Assembly (NCBI RefSeq): GCF_009765985.1
Contig: NZ_LMUM01000034.1
Span: 674,729-738,728, forward strand
DNA from: Acidobacterium sp. S8
Lineage (GTDB): Bacteria; Acidobacteriota; Terriglobia; Terriglobales; Acidobacteriaceae
Length of the DNA stretch: 64,000 bases
Direction of reading: 5' to 3'
Position numbers and translations under genes: made by a program. Below are positions 7,582 to 15,062 of the stretch, one piece after another. Below the pieces are notes generated by a model. That model did not search any database, was not told the DNA's origin, and saw only the letters and a list, made by a program, of their open reading frames with translations. Numbering within the stretch: position 1 is the first letter of the stretch; each line of letters starts with the position of its first letter.

Positions 7582-9183
7582 ATGAGTGTTCATCTAGTAA
7601 ATCCCAGCGACAATTCTTTTGGCACGGCCGTCATTACGCCACGATGGCTGTTTGTCCTAGCAGCGGCAACTCCCCGGTCAGCGGGAGACCCCATTCTCGT
7701 CGATGAGTCGCTGGAGCAGATTGTCCCGGAAAGTATCCTGCCGGGAGATATCGTCGGCATCAGCGTACATACGGGCAATGCTTTGCGCGGATATGAGGTC
7801 GGACGCATAGCGCGCGAACGTGGCGCATGGGTCGTGTACGGCGGCATCCATGCAACGCTCTTCCCTGAAGAAGCGCTGGAACGCGGTCGTGCTCATGCAG
7901 TCGTAAAGGGCGACGGCGATCTCGCGTGGGGCAAGGTCGTCACCGATTGCCTGGCCGGCAATCCATCCAGCATCTACGAGGGCGGACGGATAGAAGGAAG
8001 CCAGTTTCTGGCTGCTCGATGGGACCTCATGCCGCGCGATAAATATATGTGGGCCTCGGTACAGACCATTCGCGGATGCCCGAAGCACTGCTCCTTCTGC
8101 AGCGTCTGGCGGACCGATGGACAGCAGCCCCGTCAGCGACGCTACCAAAGCGTGATCGACGAAATCGTCCATCTGCGCCAGATCGGCTTCCGCTTTATCG
8201 CCCTCGCCGACGACAACTTCTATCCCGTTACCTTGACCGATCTGCGCCTGGCCAGGCAGCAGAACAATCTCGCCAAACTTGAAGAGCTGACAGCAATCCG
8301 CACAGAGCGTTTTCAACTCATGGAAGAGCTCGCAAAGCTACCAAAAGACATGGTCTTCTTTACCCAGATCACCATGGAAGCAGGCGAAGACGGCGAATAT
8401 CTGGACGCGATGCGCAAAGCCAATATCAAGGGCGCTCTGGTTGGAGTGGAGGCCGTCACTCCGGAAGGACTCAAGGCTGTCTACAAAGATTTCAACTACT
8501 CCGGCGAAGCACTCGCGAAGCAGCTCCAAACATTCAAACAGCACGGCGTCCATGTCCTCGGATCATTCATCTTCGGACTACCGACCGATAAGCCCGCAAC
8601 CTTTGATGCAACGGTCGAGATGGCATTGAAGGCCGGCGTAACCTTTGCCCAGTTCGTCATGATGACCCCATTTCCCGGAACCGTGGATTTTACTCGATGG
8701 GAAAAAGAGCAGGCCAAAAGCCCAACGCTGGTCGGCGATGTGCCGATTACTCGCTACTGGCTCATTCCGACCGAAGTTCGTCCCAAAATGTTCACCCCTC
8801 ACCCATCCATGAGCTCCGATGAGATTCGGGAGCGCACGCAAAAGGTCTGGGACAGGTTTTATAACTGGACCGCAATCTGGCAGAGATCGGCATGCACTCC
8901 AACCCTGCGCGCCCGAATCGCTTTTATGTTTCTTTCGAAACTCTACCGGCAGATGTACGCCGGAACTGGAATTTCAACCGACAGCGCCCGCAGAAAAAAA
9001 TCCAAATCATGGGCGCGATGGACGGCAAGACAATGCAAAAAGCTCTTCCATGCAAAGCCGCTGCCGGACCTGAAATCTCCCGCATGGGAATTCTCCTTCC
9101 CGGCTCCTCTGCATCAGCCCGCGTTTCTACGGAACGCACGTCCGGATGAAACAGGGCCTTTCGTCGTCCTCCCTGAAAATTAA
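7582..9183 (+). CDS. B12-binding domain radical SAM protein
   Basis: The 533-residue protein has an N-terminal cobalamin-binding type fold (about residues 1-140, with DIVGISVHTGNALRGYEVG and YGGIHATLFPEEA) and a radical SAM domain whose CPKHCSFC motif is CxxxCxxC with 4Fe-4S and S-adenosylmethionine function. The C-terminal part resembles the DUF4070-like tails of hopanoid and lipid radical SAM methylases, then turns basic. Relatives include hopanoid methylases (HpnP/HpnR type), but I see nothing that fixes the substrate. The ATG at 7582 is chosen because GAGGAAAGG precedes it. It is a single-gene unit. Confidence 0.82.
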   Translation: MSVHLVNPSDNSFGTAVITPRWLFVLAAATPRSAGDPILVDESLEQIVPESILPGDIVGISVHTGNALRGYEVGRIARERGAWVVYGGIHATLFPEEALERGRAHAVVKGDGDLAWGKVVTDCLAGNPSSIYEGGRIEGSQFLAARWDLMPRDKYMWASVQTIRGCPKHCSFCSVWRTDGQQPRQRRYQSVIDEIVHLRQIGFRFIALADDNFYPVTLTDLRLARQQNNLAKLEELTAIRTERFQLMEELAKLPKDMVFFTQITMEAGEDGEYLDAMRKANIKGALVGVEAVTPEGLKAVYKDFNYSGEALAKQLQTFKQHGVHVLGSFIFGLPTDKPATFDATVEMALKAGVTFAQFVMMTPFPGTVDFTRWEKEQAKSPTLVGDVPITRYWLIPTEVRPKMFTPHPSMSSDEIRERTQKVWDRFYNWTAIWQRSACTPTLRARIAFMFLSKLYRQMYAGTGISTDSARRKKSKSWARWTARQCKKLFHAKPLPDLKSPAWEFSFPAPLHQPAFLRNARPDETGPFVVLPEN

Positions 9184-9196
9184 TTCCGGCAGTCAG

Positions 9197-9229
9197 AAAA
9201 AAGGGGGATATTTCATTGGAATATCCCCC
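9197..9229 (-). terminator. Strong terminator for ahpD, possibly bidirectional
   Basis: GGGGGATATT at 9203-9212 pairs perfectly with AATATCCCCC at 9220-9229 across a seven-base loop. On the minus strand the stem is followed by six T (complement of 9197-9202), so it ends the peroxide-stress operon; CTCTTTAAT on the plus side gives weaker termination for the radical SAM gene. Confidence 0.88.
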
Positions 9230-9290
9230 CTCTTTAATCATCCGAAAAAACCTATAGCAAATTCCTAGGTATAGACCAGGAACGAAAGTC

Positions 9291-9368
9291 ATCATTCTGA
9301 GCCACGGGAGAAGAATCCCCAACCAGCCTACTTGAGATTCTTACTTTCCTTCGGTCGTCCGAATGACG
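9291..9368. repeat. Degenerate copy of repeat family C
   Basis: Left arm ATCATTCTGAGCC...GAAGAATC and right arm GAGATTCTTAC...CGAATGACG are imperfect inverted halves matching the better copy at 42565-42641. It lies between the terminator and the ahpD stop. Confidence 0.6.
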
Positions 9369-9391
9369 GCGGTTTATAGCTACCGGAAAAT

Positions 9392-9943
9392 CTAGACCGC
9401 AACAGCTTCGCTCTGCGCCACACGTTCCGCATCCAGCACCGTACCAATCGCGTGAATAATCGAAGCCACACGCACCACAGCCAGCACCGTTTCTTCGCTC
9501 ACACCCTTGTCGCGTACAACCTTGTCATGCGAATCGACGCACTTGCCGCAGCCGTTGATCGCCGAAACCGCTAGCGACCACAGCTCGAAGTCGTTGTGAT
9601 CGACACCATGCGTACGCATCGCATTCATTCGCAAACGCGCCGGCATCGTGCCGTACTTTTCATTCGACGTGAGATGCAGAAAGCGATAGTAGATGTTATT
9701 CATTCCCATCACCGAAGCCGCCGCTTTCGCTGCGTCAAACTCCTGTGCAGAAAGCTGCTTCGCACCTTCCTCCAGCACCGCTGCCGTCAACTCAGGTTTG
9801 CGCGTGGCAATCGCACTCGCCACCACCGTGCCCCAAAGCTGCTGTTTCGTAAGCTCCGTATTCTGCCGCACCAGGCTCGAATAATTCAGCTTCAAATCCT
9901 TCGCATGACTCGGCAATCCATCAATCAACTGATCCAATTGCAT
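9392..9943 (-). CDS. ahpD: Alkyl hydroperoxidase AhpD
   Basis: AhpD is a carboxymuconolactone-decarboxylase-fold disulfide reductase that regenerates the peroxiredoxin AhpC. The 183-residue protein carries the catalytic stretch INGCGKCVDSHDKVV with the CxxC pair and the downstream His of the proton relay. The ATG at 9943 follows AAAGGA at seven bases. It is the third gene of perR-ahpC-ahpD; a hairpin and a family C repeat lie between it and ahpC. Confidence 0.93.
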   Translation of the reverse strand: MQLDQLIDGLPSHAKDLKLNYSSLVRQNTELTKQQLWGTVVASAIATRKPELTAAVLEEGAKQLSAQEFDAAKAAASVMGMNNIYYRFLHLTSNEKYGTMPARLRMNAMRTHGVDHNDFELWSLAVSAINGCGKCVDSHDKVVRDKGVSEETVLAVVRVASIIHAIGTVLDAERVAQSEAVAV

Positions 9944-10001
9944 ATTCAAATCCTTTCTTCATGCCCCAAAATCGCAATCTGCAACTACCTGCAGACTGGC
10001 C

Positions 10002-10035
10002 GTCATTCTGACGACCAACGGGAGGAAGAATCTCA
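10002..10035. repeat. Half copy of repeat family C between ahpC and ahpD
   Basis: GTCATTCTGACGACC at the left and GAAGAATCTCA at the right match the left arm of other family C copies in this window. Confidence 0.6.
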
Positions 10036-10088
10036 AACCAATCTGGCTAGGAATTCCTCATCGATCGGAGCAAATCATCACAAATGTT

Positions 10089-10120
10089 CTAAAAATGGCG
10101 AGACAAACGTCCCGCCATTT
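10089..10120 (-). terminator. Hairpin after ahpC, probable (partial) terminator
   Basis: AAATGGCG at 10093-10100 pairs with CGCCATTT at 10113-10120, and GAC/GTC extend the stem across one mismatch. On the minus strand the stem runs into ATTTTTAG. It could reduce transcription from ahpC into ahpD. Confidence 0.6.
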
Positions 10121-10138
10121 CCGTCTGGACAGCAGTCC

Positions 10139-10674
10139 TTAGACAGCCAGCGTCTCTTCGCCCTTCTGCCAGTTGCAGGGGCAAAGCTCATCGGTTTGCA
10201 GCGCGTCGAGCACACGCAACACTTCCTGCGGATTGCGGCCCACCGAAAGATCCGTCACATATACAAAGCGAATTACGCCTTCCGGATCGACGATGAACGT
10301 CGCGCGCTGCGCCACGCCAGCTGCCGGATCAAGAATCCCAAGCTGCTCCGTCAGGTCGCGCTTCACATCGGCGAGCATCGGGAAGGCAGGTCCCTCAGAT
10401 CGTCATGGTTATTGCGCCATGCCAGGTGAACGAATTCGGAATCGATGCTGCCGCCCAGCACCTGCGTATCACGGTCCGCAAACTCATTGTTGATCTTGCC
10501 GAATGCAGCAATTTCCGTCGGACACACAAACGTGAAGTCCTTCGGCCAGAAGAAATACACCTTCCACTTGCCCGGATAGCTCTCGTTCGTAATCGTCTCA
10601 AACGCCTTGTTCTTGTCGCGGCTCACAGTTGCGGTCACAGAAAAATTAGGGAACTTCTCGCCTACACTCAGCAT
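10139..10674 (-). pseudogene. ahpC: Alkyl hydroperoxide reductase AhpC, broken by a one-base frameshift
   Basis: AhpC is a thiol peroxidase working with AhpD. The first 97 or so codons (10674 leftward, start ATG with AAAGGAG) contain the peroxidatic motif DFTFVCPTE, and continue as HDDLRDLP; the remainder, MLADVKRDLTEQLGILDP to the resolving LCPCNW, is in another frame (10139-10378). Joining them needs one extra base near 10384-10388, where DLP-FPMLADV would be expected and CCTTCCCGATG is seen. With that base restored the product is 178 residues and colinear with the family. Both halves look well conserved, so this is either a sequencing or assembly error or a very recent mutation. The gene is second in the perR-ahpC-ahpD operon. 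Confidence 0.85.
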
Positions 10675-10732
10675 GTATGACTCCTTTTAAGTAAGTTGGT
10701 TCAGTAAGAAAATTGATATGAAAGGTTGAAGA

Positions 10733-11167
10733 TTAATCAGCTTTTTTCTGGCAATCGGCGCACAATCCCAGCACATCTACGGCAAAACGCTGCGCCAGAA
10801 AACCGCCTGGCAGCTTGCCATATTGCGTGGCCAGTCCTAAAGCCTCCGCATCGATATCGGAGATCGATTTGCAGGAGGTGCAAACAAGATGATGATGCGG
10901 CTTATGATTTATCTCCACCCGAAGCGAGCCGTGATGCAGGCTCACTTCGCGGAAAACGCCGCTCTCTATAAATAGATGAAGGTTTTTGTAAACAGTTGCT
11001 AACGAGATCGAAGGTATTCTGCGCTTCACCCGCGCATACACTTCTTCCGGGCTTGGGTGCCCGTGCATGTTTTTGAGAACTTCGTAAATTACCTGCCGCT
11101 GATGAGTAGCAGCAAGCCCTGCACGCTCGCACAACTCTCGAAACTCTTTGATTTCCTGTGCGCTCAT
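10733..11167 (-). CDS. perR: Fur-family repressor, PerR-like
   Basis: The 144-residue protein has the Fur-type winged helix (GLAATHQRQVIYEVL ... PSISLATVYKNL) and the metal-binding half with HKPHHHLVCTSC and a second Cys pair, LCADC, forming the structural zinc site. Its place directly upstream of ahpC and ahpD and its own operator point to peroxide sensing (PerR) rather than iron uptake control. The ATG at 11167 has no ribosome binding site but lies about nine bases after the -10 box, so the message may be leaderless. Confidence 0.88.
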   Translation of the reverse strand: MSAQEIKEFRELCERAGLAATHQRQVIYEVLKNMHGHPSPEEVYARVKRRIPSISLATVYKNLHLFIESGVFREVSLHHGSLRVEINHKPHHHLVCTSCKSISDIDAEALGLATQYGKLPGGFLAQRFAVDVLGLCADCQKKAD

Positions 11168-11175
11168 CAATTTCT

Positions 11176-11204
11176 ATTAAACGATAATAATTATCGTTTG
11201 TCAA
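11176..11204 (-). promoter_or_regulatory. Sigma-70-type promoter of the perR operon
   Basis: On the minus strand TTGACA (11204-11199) is followed by exactly 17 bases and TTTAAT (11181-11176). Transcription would start at about 11167-11169, at or next to the perR ATG. Confidence 0.8.
11179..11199. promoter_or_regulatory. PerR/Fur operator in the perR promoter spacer
   Basis: AAACGATAAT and ATTATCGTTT are perfect 10-base inverted repeats around one central A. The core is close to the PerR/Fur 7-1-7 consensus TTATAATNATTATAA. It fills the -35/-10 spacer of the perR promoter, so binding should block RNA polymerase (autorepression). The divergent kinase gene begins 125 bases away. Confidence 0.85.
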
Positions 11205-11323
11205 AGACCGCCCTACACTCTTCCCACCCTCTGCGACCCATCCCGGCTTGCATTATCTTTAAGTTTTGAATAAGAAAATGCCAACGCGTTGCATCTCAGA
11301 AATAAGTTGAAAAAGGAAAGTGG

Positions 11324-12844
11324 ATGCTGAACAATCCTCTCAATGTCGATCAAAAGGACGATGCCCTTCTTCGCAGTCAGATGGCGCAGTTTTTCGACGC
11401 CACGACCGACGCCATTATCTTTCTCGATCGCAGTTATAACTTTACATTCCTCAACCGCCAGGCCCGCGAACTGATCTCTCCTGACGGAAAAGTGCTTGGG
11501 AAAAATCTTTTCGAGAGCTTCCCCGCCACCGTCTACGAGAATTCGCCCTATATAGAAAACTATCGCAAAAGCATGGAAGATGGCTTAGCGACTGAATTCG
11601 AAGCCTTCTACCCTGAGTCTCTTAACTTGTGGCTGCGAATCCAAAGTTATCCGGCGAAAGACGGCATCACGATCTTCTTTCGCGACATCACGCAGGAGAG
11701 AATGGTCCAGATTGCCCTTCTTGAAAAGAGCGCACAGGCCGAGCGCCAAATCTCCGAGATCGAAACGCTCTACCGCACAGCCCCTATCGGACTTGCATTA
11801 TTCGACGTCAAAGATTTCCGCTATCTGCGCCTGAATGATCGCCAGGCGCAGTTCTTCGGCCTCGCTCCAGAGCAGGTTGTCGGGCGAACCCTCACTGAAA
11901 TGGCGCCCATCGAAGGCCTTCGCGAGCTTTTCGAACAAGTGCGATCTGGCGAGCCGGTGATCAACTATCCCCTCGAGGGCACGCTCGTCACGGATCCGGA
12001 ACAGTATCGCTACTGGACGGTAAGCTACTTCCCCGTATATGCCGCCGATGGATCCGTTCAGGCCATCACTGCGGCATCGCTTGAAATAACACAGCAGAAA
12101 AAGGCAGAGCAGGCTCTCGTCCAGAACGAAAAGCTGGTAGCCGTAGGCCGTTTAGCCAGCTCCATCGCTCATGAGATCAATAATCCGCTCGAGTCCGTTA
12201 CCAATCTTCTTTATCTCGCTCGTCACAGCAACAACCTTGCAAAAATTCAGGAATACCTCGACACTGCGGAACGAGAATTACGCCGCGTCTCCGTCATCAG
12301 CAACCAGACTCTGCGCTTTCACAAGCAATCCACCAGCCCGCAGGAAGTTTCGTCAGAGAGTCTCATCGACAGTGTGACCTCCATCTATCAGGGCCGCATC
12401 GTCAACGCGCATGTGCAAGTCGAAACGCGTCTTCGCGCGGAAAAAACGGTGCGGTGTTTTGAGGGAGAGATCCGACAGATCATCAGCAATCTCGTTAGCA
12501 ACGCCATTGATGCCATGGCGCCATCCGGAGGCGGGCGTCTCCTTCTACGCAGCCGCGCGGGCACGGATTGGAAGTCCGGCAAAAAAGGAATGACCTTTAC
12601 CGTCGCAGATTCCGGAACCGGCATGACCCGCCAGACGCTCACAAAACTTTTCGAACCCTTCTTCACCACAAAGGGCTTCGGTGGTACAGGATTAGGTCTC
12701 TGGGTAACGAAGGAAATTATCGACCGGCATCAGGGCAAGCTTCGTGTCCGCAGCAGTCAGGCAAAAGGCAAAAGCGGTACCGTCTTTACAATTTTTCTGC
12801 CCTTTTCCGCTGCAATTCAACGTAACAAGGATGAGTTAGCCTAG
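11324..12844 (+). CDS. PAS-domain sensor histidine kinase (orphan)
   Basis: The 506-residue protein has no membrane helix. It contains two PAS domains (about residues 12-120 and 145-260), a HisKA dimerisation domain with the phospho-acceptor His283 in SSIAHEINNPLESV, and a HATPase_c domain with N box NLVSNAIDAM, G1 box DSGTGM and G2 box TKGFGGTGLGLW. AAGGAAAG precedes the ATG. No response regulator lies nearby, so its partner is unknown. It diverges from perR, sharing the region with the PerR box, so redox-related input is possible but only inferred. Confidence 0.92.
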   Translation: MLNNPLNVDQKDDALLRSQMAQFFDATTDAIIFLDRSYNFTFLNRQARELISPDGKVLGKNLFESFPATVYENSPYIENYRKSMEDGLATEFEAFYPESLNLWLRIQSYPAKDGITIFFRDITQERMVQIALLEKSAQAERQISEIETLYRTAPIGLALFDVKDFRYLRLNDRQAQFFGLAPEQVVGRTLTEMAPIEGLRELFEQVRSGEPVINYPLEGTLVTDPEQYRYWTVSYFPVYAADGSVQAITAASLEITQQKKAEQALVQNEKLVAVGRLASSIAHEINNPLESVTNLLYLARHSNNLAKIQEYLDTAERELRRVSVISNQTLRFHKQSTSPQEVSSESLIDSVTSIYQGRIVNAHVQVETRLRAEKTVRCFEGEIRQIISNLVSNAIDAMAPSGGGRLLLRSRAGTDWKSGKKGMTFTVADSGTGMTRQTLTKLFEPFFTTKGFGGTGLGLWVTKEIIDRHQGKLRVRSSQAKGKSGTVFTIFLPFSAAIQRNKDELA

Positions 12845-12849
12845 ACCGC

Positions 12850-13284
12850 TCAGTTCGGCCTCTCCGACCTGTTTCGGCCAAAGCGCTCATCCAGCGGCTG
12901 TCGGCCGCGAAAGCCTGCGTCAATCGTATGCCAGAAATCGATGCGCGACTCGCCCATCCTCCAGCACAACAGCACTATCTCACTATCGATCAGGCAGGGA
13001 AAATCGAGCAGGCCCATCTCCAGATCCTTCACCTGCACGCCGATCGAGTCGATCTCTGCAATAGCGTCCTTAGCCTGTTGCACCAGCTTGTCAACTTCAG
13101 CCCGCTGGCGCGCTACCGCTATCACATTCACCTGCATGCCACCGGAAAGAAAGATACGCTGCCGCAGCTCCTGCAGGCTCGCGTCCTTCTCCTCAGCCAG
13201 CCGCTTGCCATCGACCGCCCGCTTCAGCAGCGATTCCAGTATCGGTAGCAGCGACTGCGCCTCATCCAGCGTGAACGTCTTCAT
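12850..13284 (-). CDS. DUF2203 family protein
   Basis: The 144-residue protein matches the pattern of DUF2203: FTLDEAQSLLPILESLL at the start, a coiled-coil-like middle, then GVQVKDLEMGLLDFP, VLLCWRMGE and WHTIDAGFRGRQPL. The function of the family is unknown. It ends six bases from the stop of the convergent histidine kinase gene. Confidence 0.8.
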   Translation of the reverse strand: MKTFTLDEAQSLLPILESLLKRAVDGKRLAEEKDASLQELRQRIFLSGGMQVNVIAVARQRAEVDKLVQQAKDAIAEIDSIGVQVKDLEMGLLDFPCLIDSEIVLLCWRMGESRIDFWHTIDAGFRGRQPLDERFGRNRSERPN

Positions 13285-13364
13285 ACCATGATTCTAATTC
13301 TCCAGAAAAGAATAACCGTAACAGAATGCGGCATCCCGAATGCGGGTGATGGAGGTGCCAAATA

Positions 13365-13424
13365 CGGGTGCCCCAGAGCCTGCCCTGAGCGAAGCCGAAG
13401 GGTTCGCGAAGCTAACCTGGGTCC
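13365..13424. repeat. Divergent copy of palindromic repeat family B
   Basis: GGGTGCCCC at the left edge, then CTGAGCGAAGCCGAAGGGTTCG and CTAACCTGGG, resembles in reverse the CCCACC...GGGGCACCC elements elsewhere in the window. It lies in the gap between the DUF2203 gene and nadA. Confidence 0.5.
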
Positions 13425-13469
13425 TTCTCCTAAAAGCCGAAAAATCTTAAGAACCGAGCCGCTCCGCCA

Positions 13470-14666
13470 TCAAGCCCGAATCTCCAACATCCGATCCAGA
13501 GCCACCCGGGCCCAGTGCTTCACATCGTCGCGCACTTTGATCTGATTCACCACATTCCCCTCGATCAAGTTCTCCAGCGCCCAGGCCAGGTGCTGCGGAC
13601 TTATCCGGTACATCGTCGTGCACAGGCAGCCCGTGTCGTCGAGCGTGATGATCTTCTTTCCCTTCGGCGCAAACTCCTTCGCCAACCGGTTCACCAGATG
13701 GATCTCCGTGCCGATCGCAAACATCGTGCCATCAGGCGCATCGTTCACCAGTTGAATCAGCCGCTCCGTCGAGCCCAGCGCATCAGCCTTCTGGCAAACC
13801 TCCCAGCGGCACTCCGGATGCACGATCACCTGGATCCCCGGATACTTCGCGCGAACTTTATCGACATGCTCCGGCAGAAAGCGCTGGTGTACCGAGCAAT
13901 GGCCCTTCCACAGAATGACCTTCGCCGCCTTCAGCCGGGCAGGCGTCAGGCCGCCATTGATCTGGTACGGGTCCCACACCACCATCTCGTTCAGCGGAAT
14001 CCCCATCGCAAACGCAGTGTTCCGTCCCAGATGCTGATCGGGCAGAAACAGAATCTTCTCCGCACGCGCAAAACCCCAGTCAAAGGCCTTGCCCGCATTC
14101 GACGAAGTACAAACCAGCCCGCCGCGCTCGCCGCAGAATGCTTTGATAGCAGCCGTCGAATTCATGTACGTGATAGGCAGAACGTCGCCAGGGTTCAGGC
14201 CTACGGCCATCAACGAATCCCAGCAATCTTCCACCTGCCCGATCTCCGCCATGTCCGCCATCGAACAGCCGGCATTCAGGTCAGGCAAAATCACCTGCTG
14301 GTCGTCGCGCCCCAGCACATCGGCGCTCTCGGCCATAAAGTGCACGCCGCAGAAAACCAGATATTTTGCCTCGGTTTCGGCAGCAACTTTAGATAATTTG
14401 TAGGAATCGCCCGTGAAATCGGCAAAGCAGATCACTTCGTCCCGCTGGTAGTGGTGCCCCAGCAGAATTGTGGTGTTGCCCAGTTTGGCGCGCGCCGCCG
14501 CAATGCGCTCGTCCATGCCGTGATCCGGCTGGGCCAGGTAGTTATCCAGGGAACAAACGTCCTGCTCAATCGCAGGGGCCGACAATACTTCTTCTTCCGT
14601 AAGTACGCTCAATTCTTTTTCCGCCTTCAGTCCAATTCGTTGGACGGGGATGTTGAAAGCAATCAT
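13470..14666 (-). CDS. nadA: Quinolinate synthase NadA
   Basis: NadA condenses iminoaspartate with dihydroxyacetone phosphate to quinolinate, using a 4Fe-4S cluster. The 398-residue protein shows LLGHHYQRDEVI, YLVFCGVHFMAESADVL, VCTSSNAGKAFDW, HPECRWEVC and DDTGCLCTTMYR, which supply the cluster Cys residues and active-site His. The partner nadB is about 7.4 kb away on the same strand, so the pathway genes are split. The frame extends to a TTG at 14720, but the ATG at 14666 starts the conserved part; no clear ribosome binding site is seen for either. Confidence 0.95.
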   Translation of the reverse strand: MIAFNIPVQRIGLKAEKELSVLTEEEVLSAPAIEQDVCSLDNYLAQPDHGMDERIAAARAKLGNTTILLGHHYQRDEVICFADFTGDSYKLSKVAAETEAKYLVFCGVHFMAESADVLGRDDQQVILPDLNAGCSMADMAEIGQVEDCWDSLMAVGLNPGDVLPITYMNSTAAIKAFCGERGGLVCTSSNAGKAFDWGFARAEKILFLPDQHLGRNTAFAMGIPLNEMVVWDPYQINGGLTPARLKAAKVILWKGHCSVHQRFLPEHVDKVRAKYPGIQVIVHPECRWEVCQKADALGSTERLIQLVNDAPDGTMFAIGTEIHLVNRLAKEFAPKGKKIITLDDTGCLCTTMYRISPQHLAWALENLIEGNVVNQIKVRDDVKHWARVALDRMLEIRA

Positions 14667-15062
14667 GGTTGCAGAGGATTCGCCGCGGCCTAAGCCGCTC
14701 AACCCACGGGGATGTTGCAACCCTGTAAATTCGATGTGCCGTTACGGTATTCGTCGCAGAAAATGCGCCTCTGCCGGCAAATCGATTTCATTCGATTTTA
14801 ATACAAAGCAGTTCCGGCGGTGTCTTGATTTGTTTTTTTGGCAGGTCAGTCTGGATTCATGTTTCCTGCGACATTGACCGATCTCCAGGCTGCCCATCAC
14901 GCGGCAGCTTACCGAGAATACGTCAGTCTAAAAGGTCAAACAGCGCTAAGGCCTGGAGTCCCAAGGCGACAGGAAACACACTTTATCCGAGATACCTCAC
15001 TGTGCCTTGGCGTGTTTTATTCCCAATTGCTTCTTAGACAAGAGGATGGTTGAACAATCGCG
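14667..15062. other. Intergenic region, no gene supported
   Basis: Upstream of nadA and downstream of the large propeller lipoprotein gene. Two short open frames (14825-15037 and 14838-15053) overlap each other here but show no family features and poor start signals. Confidence 0.4.

Noticed and set aside
10378..10392. Programmed frameshift in ahpC
   Set aside because: No slippery heptamer or stimulatory structure was seen, and ahpC is not known to use frameshifting; error or mutation is simpler.
14825..15053. Short open frames upstream of nadA
   Set aside because: They overlap each other in different frames and show neither a family match nor a ribosome binding site.
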